Shown: positions 55,691-64,000 of the stretch, piece after piece
How positions within the stretch are numbered: position 1 is the stretch's first letter
Layout: every line of letters begins with the position of its first letter
DNA from: Gemmobacter megaterium
Lineage (GTDB): Bacteria > Pseudomonadota > Alphaproteobacteria > Rhodobacterales > Rhodobacteraceae
Direction of reading: 5' to 3'
NCBI RefSeq assembly: GCF_900156815.1
Contig: NZ_FTOT01000004.1
Coordinates: forward strand, 124,001 to 188,000
Length of the DNA stretch: 64,000 nt
The notes under the pieces: generated by a model
Seen by the model: only the letters and a program-made list of their open reading frames with translations
What the model was told of the DNA's origin: nothing
Database searches by the model: none
Made by a program: the position numbers and the translations under genes

Positions 55691-57112
55691 ATGACAGATG
55701 AGGTTTTCCGCCCCTTCGAAACCCGGCTGGACGACTCCGAAGCACTGGCCGTGCTGCGCGAGGCGCTGGCGGGGGCCGAGGATGGCGAGCTTTTTCTGGA
55801 ACGCAAGCGATCCGAGTCGCTGGTCCTGGACGATGGCCGGATCCGGCAGGCGAGCTATGATGCGACCGAGGGTTTCGGGCTGCGCGCAGTCAAGGGAGAG
55901 GTGGCGGGCTATGCCCATTCCACCGATATCTCCTTGGCTGCCCTGCGCCGGGCCTCGGAAACGGCGCGGCTGGCCGTGGGGGATGGCGGAGGAATTCTGG
56001 CCGCCCCGCCATCGGGCACGAACCGGCATCTTTATACCGATGTCGACCCGCTCTCCGGCTCTGACTTTGCGCTGCGGCTGGACACTCTGCGCGAGATCGA
56101 CGCCTTTGCCCGCGACCAGGATCCCCGCGTCGTTCAGGTGACGGCGAGCCTTGCCGCATCGCTGCAAGAGATCGAAATCCTGCGCCCCGAAGGCACCCGC
56201 CTGCGTGACGTGCGGCCCATGGCGCGGCTTAATGTCGCGGTCATCCTGGATCAGGACGGACGGCGCGAAAGCGGCAGCGCGGGCGGCGGCGGGCGCATCT
56301 CGCTGGATGGGCTGATGGCGCGCGACAACTGGCAAGGCGTGGTCCGCGAGGCGCTGCGCATTGCCGGCGTCAACCTGACCGCCGTCGCAGCGCCCGCCGG
56401 CCCCATGGAGGTTGTCGTCGGGCCGGGCTGGCCCGGCGTGCTGTTGCACGAGGCCGTGGGCCACGGACTGGAGGGGGATTTCAACCGCAAGGGCGTCTCG
56501 GCCTTTTCCGGCCGCATGGGCCAGCAGGTGGCGGCGCGCGGTGTCACCGTGGTGGATGACGGCACCCTGCCCGACCGCCGCGGCTCGATCACCATCGACG
56601 ACGAGGGCACACCCTCGGCCCGCAACGTGCTGATCGAGGATGGCATCCTGGTGGGCTACATGCAGGACCGGCAGAACGGGCGGCTGATGGGCGGCGCCTC
56701 TACCGGCAACGGTCGGCGCGAAGGTCACGCCCATATTCCCATGCCACGCATGACCACCACCTTCATGCTGCCCGGCGGCGACGATCCTGCCGCGATCCTG
56801 GCCGATCTCAAGGACGGGATCTATGCCGTCGGCTTCGGTGGCGGACAGGTGGACATCACCAACGGAAAATTCGTGTTCAACTGCACCGAAGCCTATCGCG
56901 TGCGGGGCGGTGTCGTCGGAGAGGCGCTGAAAGGCGCCACCCTGATCGGCGATGGCCCCCATGCCATGAGCCAGATCCGCGCCATCGGCAACGACCTGCA
57001 ACTGGATCCCGGCATCGGTAACTGCGGCAAGGCGGGGCAATGGGTGCCCGTGGGCCTGGGACAGCCGACGCTGATGCTGGGCGGGCTGACCGTGGGCGGA
57101 TCGGCGGCATGA
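55691..57112 (+). CDS. tldD: Metalloprotease TldD
   Basis: TldD forms a complex with TldE/PmbA that degrades unfolded or modified peptides. The 473-residue product has the zinc motif [16 protein letters not shown] (HExxxH), the N-terminal half with [16 protein letters not shown], and the C-terminal [18 protein letters not shown] and [11 protein letters not shown] blocks. Start chosen at ATG 55691; the frame stays open upstream. tldE is not in the window. It is divergent from ctaC. Confidence 0.95.
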   Translation: MTDEVFRPFETRLDDSEALAVLREALAGAEDGELFLERKRSESLVLDDGRIRQASYDATEGFGLRAVKGEVAGYAHSTDISLAALRRASETARLAVGDGGGILAAPPSGTNRHLYTDVDPLSGSDFALRLDTLREIDAFARDQDPRVVQVTASLAASLQEIEILRPEGTRLRDVRPMARLNVAVILDQDGRRESGSAGGGGRISLDGLMARDNWQGVVREALRIAGVNLTAVAAPAGPMEVVVGPGWPGVLLHEAVGHGLEGDFNRKGVSAFSGRMGQQVAARGVTVVDDGTLPDRRGSITIDDEGTPSARNVLIEDGILVGYMQDRQNGRLMGGASTGNGRREGHAHIPMPRMTTTFMLPGGDDPAAILADLKDGIYAVGFGGGQVDITNGKFVFNCTEAYRVRGGVVGEALKGATLIGDGPHAMSQIRAIGNDLQLDPGIGNCGKAGQWVPVGLGQPTLMLGGLTVGGSAA

Positions 57113-57510
57113 TGCTCTGGCGTTCTGGCCCGGCGACCCGGCTGCCGGGCTGGGCGGTGGCCGCGCTGATCGGCTGGTTGTGGTCGGTGCCTGTCGGGCT
57201 GCTGCTCTGGCTGGCCTCGACGCTGGTCGGGGCGCTCGACACCGGGATTGCGCTGGGATTGATGGGGGCGGCGCTGGCGGGCGTGTTTGCCCCGGCCTAT
57301 TCCTGGGTGGGGCTGGTGATCGCGCTGCCCGTCGCCGTCCTGGCTGATCGGCGCGGCTGGTTCGGCCCGGTCAGCGCCCTGGTGATCGGCGCGGGGGCGG
57401 GGGTCGTGGCGGCGGCCTTTCTTGGCGGCACCAGCGCGGCGCTGACCGCCGTGTTCGGTGCAATCACCCTGCTGATCGTGCGCCGGGCACTGCGTCTGGC
57501 CCCCGGCTGA
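57109..57510 (+). CDS. Small membrane protein, unknown function
   Basis: The 133-residue product consists almost wholly of four hydrophobic segments (about residues 14-38, 44-66, 68-80 and 88-125) with few charged residues. I do not recognise the family. The ATG overlaps the tldD stop (ATGA), so it is translationally coupled to tldD. Confidence 0.75.
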   Translation: MMLWRSGPATRLPGWAVAALIGWLWSVPVGLLLWLASTLVGALDTGIALGLMGAALAGVFAPAYSWVGLVIALPVAVLADRRGWFGPVSALVIGAGAGVVAAAFLGGTSAALTAVFGAITLLIVRRALRLAPG

Positions 57511-57593
57511 AAAAATCGATGGCAGCCGTTTTGCTTTACGGCCTGTTAACCCATTGTGGTGCAGGTTGGCCTCGCGGATGAGACGAGGTTGCG

Positions 57594-58868
57594 ATGGAAC
57601 ACGGTTTGTATTCTTCCACCACACCCTTCACCCCACCCACCACGGAAGACGACAGATTGTCGTGGCTCCGTCTCATCCGTTCCCGCCGCGTGGGGCCAAC
57701 CACCTTTCACCGGCTGATGGCCGAACATGGCTCGGCTCTGGCAGCGTTGGATGCATTGCCTGGCATCGCCCGCGCTGCGGGGATCACCGGATACGAGATT
57801 TGCCCCGAGGGGGTGGCGCGGGCTGAACTGGCAGCGGCGCGCAAGGCGCGGATGCGGATGCTGTGCCATGGGGCCCCGGACTATCCGCCGGACCTAGCCG
57901 ACCTGCCGGATGCGCCGCCGGTTCTGTGGCTGCGCGGCGATCCGGGCAGGCTGTTCCGCCCGATGGTGGCGCTGGTCGGCGCCCGAAATGCCTCCAGCCT
58001 TGGTCAAAGAATGGCGGCGCGGCTGGCGCAGGGTCTGGGTGCCGCCGGCCTGACGGTGGTGTCGGGCCTTGCACGCGGCATTGACGCGGCGGCACATCAG
58101 GCCGCCCTGGGCAGCGGCACCATTGCCGTGCTGGCGGGCGGGGCCGATGTGATCTATCCGGCCGAAAATGCCGCGCTGGCAGACCGCATCGCGGCCGAAG
58201 GCGCCATCGTCTCGGAACAGCCGCCGGGGCTGGAACCACAGGCGCGTCACTTCCCGGCGCGCAACCGCATCATCGCCGGCCTGTCGGTGGGTGTCGTGGT
58301 GGTCGAGGCCGCAGAACGCTCTGGCAGCCTGATCACCGCGCGCAACGCCCTGGATCAGGGGCGCGAGGTGATGGCCGTGCCCGGCCATCCGGCCGATGCG
58401 CGCGCAGCCGGATGCAATCTGCTGATCCGCGATGGCTCCACCCTGATCCGCAGCGCGGCGGATGTGCTGGAGGCCATTGCCCAACCCCTTGCGCGCGCGC
58501 AGCAGATCCGCCCGATGGCCCCGCCGCCTTTGCCGGACGCCACGCCGATCGCCCCCAACCGGCTGACAGAGGCGGCGCGCGCCATTGCCGCCCGTGCCGT
58601 CGCCACCGTCGCCCCCATGGCGCCGGGCCGGCTGTCGGAACGGGCGCTGGCCGCAATTCCCCCTGGCCCGCCCCCGCGCCCGCAGGCCGAGACGCGGGAT
58701 CTGCACCAGGCAATCCTTGACCGGCTGGGCACGGCCCCCCTGGCCGAAGACCAGTTGATCCGCGACCTCGCCCTGCCCCCCGCCCGCGTCGCATCGCAAC
58801 TGCTGGCACTGGAACTCGATGGCCACATCGAACGACGCCCCGGCGGCCTGCTCAGCCGCTCCGGCTGA
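57594..58868 (+). CDS. dprA: DNA-processing protein DprA
   Basis: DprA loads RecA on incoming single-stranded DNA during transformation; in R. capsulatus it is also needed to take up GTA-borne DNA. The 424-residue product has an N-terminal SAM-like part (LSWLRLIRSRRVGPTTFHRL), the Rossmann domain with VGARNASSLGQRMA, SGLARGIDAAAH, YPAEN and FPARNRIIAGLS, a Pro/Ala-rich linker, and a C-terminal winged helix (LHQAILDRLGTAPLAEDQLIRDL). The ATG at 57594 is the only sensible start. Confidence 0.95.
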   Translation: MEHGLYSSTTPFTPPTTEDDRLSWLRLIRSRRVGPTTFHRLMAEHGSALAALDALPGIARAAGITGYEICPEGVARAELAAARKARMRMLCHGAPDYPPDLADLPDAPPVLWLRGDPGRLFRPMVALVGARNASSLGQRMAARLAQGLGAAGLTVVSGLARGIDAAAHQAALGSGTIAVLAGGADVIYPAENAALADRIAAEGAIVSEQPPGLEPQARHFPARNRIIAGLSVGVVVVEAAERSGSLITARNALDQGREVMAVPGHPADARAAGCNLLIRDGSTLIRSAADVLEAIAQPLARAQQIRPMAPPPLPDATPIAPNRLTEAARAIAARAVATVAPMAPGRLSERALAAIPPGPPPRPQAETRDLHQAILDRLGTAPLAEDQLIRDLALPPARVASQLLALELDGHIERRPGGLLSRSG

Positions 58869-59332
58869 CAAGACGTTGGCCCAAGGGGGGAGCGGCCCCA
58901 TATTCGGCCATCGGACCGCGCGTCAGAATGGCGGCTTCTCGCCCCGGTCACAGGCGACCTTCGCACCCCGACCATCCGGGAACGGCGCCAGCCACCGGGA
59001 TGCTGGCGGCCATCGTGGGGACAGGCTCACCGAAACGCCGCGCCATATTCGCGGATCACGACAGGTTCACACCCCGGCGCAGGCGGCAAACCTCCGGGTC
59101 GCCAGGCCGGGCTTGCGGGATGTGCCAGCGGCGGCACGCCGGGCATGACATCTGCCCGATCCCTTGGGCACAGCCCCCCCGCGACAGGCCGCCCAGCCCC
59201 CCCTCTTGCGGTGGCTGGACAGGTGCCGGGCCACACGCCGTTGAAACATTGCGACACAAGCCTTCCTTGACAAGTCCCGCGCCACTCCCCCATTTACCCA
59301 AGCCACCGCAAGGGTCGGCAAAGGAAGCATTC
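58869..59332. other. Intergenic region between dprA and topA
   Basis: In these 464 nt I see no gene. The topA frame is open back to 58928, but that part is a Pro/Arg/Ala-rich shadow without a ribosome-binding site. The topA promoter is expected here. No clear hairpin with a T-run follows dprA. Confidence 0.5.
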
Positions 59333-62053
59333 ATGGCAGTCGTCGTCGTCGAGTCCCCGGCCAAGGCCAAGACCATCAACAAGTATCTCGGTTCCGGCTA
59401 CACGGTTCTGGCCTCGTACGGTCATGTCCGCGACCTGCCGCCCAAGGACGGTTCGGTCGACCCCGAGCAGGACTTTGCCATGACCTGGGAGGTCGCGGCC
59501 GACAGCAAGAAGCATATCCGCGCCATTGCCGAGGCGCTGAAGACCGACGACGAACTGATCCTGGCGACCGACCCCGACCGCGAGGGAGAGGCCATCAGCT
59601 GGCACCTGCAACAGGCGCTCGCCTCCAGCCTGAAAAAGGGCAAAAAGGTCAGCCGCGTCGCCTTCAACGCCATCACGAAACCCGCGATCCTGGCCGCGAT
59701 GGCCAAGCCGCGCGAGGTGGATACCGCCTTGGTCGAGGCCTATCTGGCCCGCCGCGCGCTGGATTATCTGGTCGGCTTTACCCTGTCGCCGGTGCTGTGG
59801 CGCAAGTTGCCCGGCGCACGGTCGGCAGGCCGGGTGCAATCGGTCGTGCTGCGGCTGGTGGTCGAACGCGAGATGGAGATCGAGGCGTTCAATGCCCGCG
59901 AATACTGGACCGTCACCGCCACGATGATCACCCCGCGCGGACAAGAGATCACCGCGCGCCTCACGGTGCTGGGCGGCAAGAAGCTGGACAAGTTCGACCT
60001 GGCCACCGCCGAGGCGGCGGAACTGGCGGTCGCCGCGATCCAGAGCCGGGATTTCACTGCAAAATCCGTGGAGTCGAAACCGGCAACGCGGAATCCCTTT
60101 CCGCCCTTCATGACCTCGACCCTGCAACAGGAGGCCAGCCGCAAGTTCGGCATGGGATCCAAGGCGACGATGTCGGCGGCGCAGCGACTCTACGAGGCCG
60201 GGCACATCACCTATATGCGGACCGATGGGATCGACATGGCGCCCGAGGCGGTGATGGCCGCGCGCGACACGATCAAGGCGGTCTTTGGCCCCGCCTATGT
60301 GCCCGACAGCCCCCGCATGTACAAGAACAAGGCCAAGAACGCGCAAGAGGCGCATGAATGCATCCGCCCGACCGATCTGTCGGCCAGCCCTGAAAAGCTG
60401 CGCATCACCGATACCGATCAGCGCCGCCTGTACGATCTGATCTGGAAACGCACCATCGCCAGCCAGATGGCCGCCGCCCGCATGGAACGCACCACCGTCG
60501 ATTTCGCCAGCCCCGACGGGCAGGTGGAATTGCGCGCAACCGGCCAGGTCGTCCAGTTCGACGGGTTTCTCAAGGTCTATGACGAAGGCCGCGACGACGA
60601 GGAAGACGAGGACAGCCGCCGCCTGCCCCAGGTGATGCAGGGCGAAAAGCTGGACAAGCGCGACCCGGCCCCGGAACAGCATTTCACCCAGCCACCCCCG
60701 CGCTATACCGAAGCCACGCTGATCAAGCGGATGGAGGAACTCGGGATCGGGCGCCCCTCGACCTATACCTCCATCGTGACGACGATCCAGGATCGCGGCT
60801 ATGTGCGCAAGGACAAGAACCGGCTGATTCCCGAAGATACCGGGCGGCTTGTCACGGCCTTTCTGACCAATTTCTTCCGGCGCTACGTGGAATACGACTT
60901 CACCGCCGATCTCGAAGGCGAGCTGGACGATGTGTCGGCGGGCGAGCGTGCCTATCAGGATGTGCTGGCGCGGTTCTGGCGCGATTTCTCGGCGGCGGTG
61001 GCGGAAACCGCCGATCTGCGCATCACCGAAGTGCTGGACAAGCTGGACGAGTTTCTGGCCCCCCATCTTTACCCGCCGCGCCCGGACGGGACGGATCCGC
61101 GGTCGTGCCCGGTCTGCGGAGCAGGCCGCCTGCATCTGAAGACCGCCCGGTCCGGCGGGGCCTTCATCGGCTGCGGAAACTACCCCGAATGCCGGTACAC
61201 GCGCCCGATCTCGGTTGCCGCGAACGATCCGGCGGCGGCGCTGGATGGCAAGGTGCTGGGAACGGTGGACGGTGTCGATGTCACGCTGCGCAACGGGCGC
61301 TTCGGGCCCTATGTGCAAAAGGGCGAACCGACCGAGGACATACCAAAGCCGCCCCGCGCCAGCCTGCCCAAAAGCTGGGCGCCCGATGCGTTGACCTTCG
61401 AGCGCGCGATGGATCTGCTGTCGCTGCCGCGCCAGATCGGCGCCCATCCCGAAGACGGTGCCCCGGTCGAGGCGGCGATCGGCCGCTTTGGTCCCTTCGT
61501 CAAGCATAACAGCACCTATGCCAACCTGCCCGATGTCGAAGAGGTATTCACCATCGGCATGAATCGCGCCGTCGAGGTGCTGGCCCAAAAGGCCGCGCGC
61601 GGCGGACGCCCCGCAAGCGCAGCATCGGAACCGCTGCGAACCTTGGGCGAACACCCGGATGGCGGGCCGGTCAATGTGATGCCAGGGCGGTACGGGCCAT
61701 ATGTGAAATGGGCCAAGGTGAACGCAACCCTGCCCAAGGACTTGACCCCCGAGGATGTGACGCTGGATCAGGCGCTGGAACTGATTGCCGCCAAGGCATC
61801 CAAAGGCGGCAAATCGGGCAAGGCCAAGACCACAAAGGCAAAAGCAGCCGCGCCCAAGACAGCCGCCAAGCAAAAGGCAACGGCCAAGCCAAAGGCGGAG
61901 GCTGCAACCAAGCCAAAGGCGGCGCCCAAGCCGAAAACGGCAGCCAAGCCGAAAACGACGACAGCAGCCAAGGCGGCGGCATCGACGGCCAAGGCGACCG
62001 CCCGCCCCAAAACCACCAAGGCGACCACCGCAAAGACCTCCGCCGCCAACTGA
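59333..62053 (+). CDS. topA: DNA topoisomerase I
   Basis: TopA relaxes negative supercoils. The 906-residue product has the Toprim domain (VVVESPAKAKTINKYLG, ATDPDREGEAISWHL), the active-site tyrosine in GHITYMRTDGIDMAPEA, one C-terminal zinc finger (CPVCGAGRLHLKTARSGGAF, GCGNYPEC) and several repeats (NGRFGPYVQKGE, GRFGPFVKHN, GRYGPYVKW). It ends in an unstructured tail of about 85 residues rich in Lys, Ala, Thr and Pro. Start at ATG 59333 (AAGGAAG upstream). Confidence 0.97.
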   Translation: MAVVVVESPAKAKTINKYLGSGYTVLASYGHVRDLPPKDGSVDPEQDFAMTWEVAADSKKHIRAIAEALKTDDELILATDPDREGEAISWHLQQALASSLKKGKKVSRVAFNAITKPAILAAMAKPREVDTALVEAYLARRALDYLVGFTLSPVLWRKLPGARSAGRVQSVVLRLVVEREMEIEAFNAREYWTVTATMITPRGQEITARLTVLGGKKLDKFDLATAEAAELAVAAIQSRDFTAKSVESKPATRNPFPPFMTSTLQQEASRKFGMGSKATMSAAQRLYEAGHITYMRTDGIDMAPEAVMAARDTIKAVFGPAYVPDSPRMYKNKAKNAQEAHECIRPTDLSASPEKLRITDTDQRRLYDLIWKRTIASQMAAARMERTTVDFASPDGQVELRATGQVVQFDGFLKVYDEGRDDEEDEDSRRLPQVMQGEKLDKRDPAPEQHFTQPPPRYTEATLIKRMEELGIGRPSTYTSIVTTIQDRGYVRKDKNRLIPEDTGRLVTAFLTNFFRRYVEYDFTADLEGELDDVSAGERAYQDVLARFWRDFSAAVAETADLRITEVLDKLDEFLAPHLYPPRPDGTDPRSCPVCGAGRLHLKTARSGGAFIGCGNYPECRYTRPISVAANDPAAALDGKVLGTVDGVDVTLRNGRFGPYVQKGEPTEDIPKPPRASLPKSWAPDALTFERAMDLLSLPRQIGAHPEDGAPVEAAIGRFGPFVKHNSTYANLPDVEEVFTIGMNRAVEVLAQKAARGGRPASAASEPLRTLGEHPDGGPVNVMPGRYGPYVKWAKVNATLPKDLTPEDVTLDQALELIAAKASKGGKSGKAKTTKAKAAAPKTAAKQKATAKPKAEAATKPKAAPKPKTAAKPKTTTAAKAAASTAKATARPKTTKATTAKTSAAN

Positions 62054-62229
62054 GACCGCCGCCACGCCCGTTGCCTGGCCGCCACGGCGCGGCAGCGCAC
62101 GGCCGTGGGCCGCGCCGGGCGCGGGCGCCCGGCAGGGCCGCGCAGGGGCGGCGCGCACTGACCTGTTGCCGACGCCTGAGCCCTGCCCTAGACCAGAGGC
62201 ATCTGCCTTGCATGTCTCCGGGAGCGCCG

Positions 62230-64000
<1,771 letters not shown>

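Noticed and set aside
58928-59332. 135-codon N-terminal extension of topA
   Set aside because: TopA family sequence starts exactly at MAVVVVESPAKAK at 59333, where AAGGAAG precedes the ATG; the extension is Pro/Arg-rich and unlike any TopA.
59294-62158. 954-codon frame on the minus strand
   Set aside because: It is the antisense of topA and has low-complexity composition with no recognisable domain.

Overview
The window is high-GC chromosomal DNA from an alphaproteobacterium, almost certainly a member of the Rhodobacterales close to Rhodobacter, Cereibacter or Paracoccus. Four things point there: an SOS box of the alphaproteobacterial type (GTTC-N7-GTTC) in front of recA; a DUF1127 gene followed by an array of CCTCCTCCC-loop hairpins that matches the ccaF1-ccsR1-4 locus of Rhodobacter sphaeroides; a holin/endolysin pair of the gene-transfer-agent (GTA) release type; and a ctaC-ctaB-ctaG-ctaE-surf1 oxidase cluster with a perfect FnrL-type box upstream. 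The content is mostly core genome. No insertion sequence, prophage structural block or CRISPR array was seen.

Layout. 0-10.6 kb: a partial DUF815 ATPase and tatABC; a divergent NsrR-like regulator facing an SQR-like flavoprotein and a small membrane protein; a cell-wall amidase, a ChaC-like cyclotransferase, a DUF2125 protein, an extensin-like protein, and prephenate dehydrogenase plus hisC. 10.7-20.4 kb: rpsD, argC, ccmE, the rpsF-rpsR-rplI operon, two YceI-domain proteins (one fused to cytochrome b561), class I aldolase, a Hint-domain protein, tRNA-Leu(UAG) and tig. 20.4-30 kb: an RTX repeat protein, fabD-DUF1330-alaS, recA, a sulfotransferase-like gene, gamma carbonic anhydrase, and gmk with yicC. 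30-37.4 kb: a PIN protein, an L,D-transpeptidase divergent from a DUF882 protein, a UbiH-type hydroxylase, the GTA-type holin and endolysin, and ettA.

37.4-47 kb: a dcw cell-wall/division cluster (mraZ-rsmH-ftsL-ftsI-murE-murF-mraY, leftward) that stops after mraY, behind a long non-coding leader, and then mrp. 47.3-48 kb: the ccaF1-like gene and the CcsR-like hairpin array. 48-55.5 kb: a GNAT acetyltransferase, an M16 peptidase, thrC, surf1 and the cytochrome c oxidase genes. 55.7-64 kb, rightward: tldD, a small membrane protein, dprA, topA, an AAA ATPase, and the start of a TRAP-transporter binding protein.

The most interesting non-coding signals are the CcsR-like array, the SQR promoter carrying an FNR-type site and a dyad, the ctaC/tldD intergenic operators, the hairpin covering the hisC ribosome-binding site, the repeats in the dcw leader, and a dispersed palindromic element present twice. 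I do not see a clearly new defence or biosynthetic system. The window's unusual features are mainly RNA and regulatory arrangements and gene juxtapositions.
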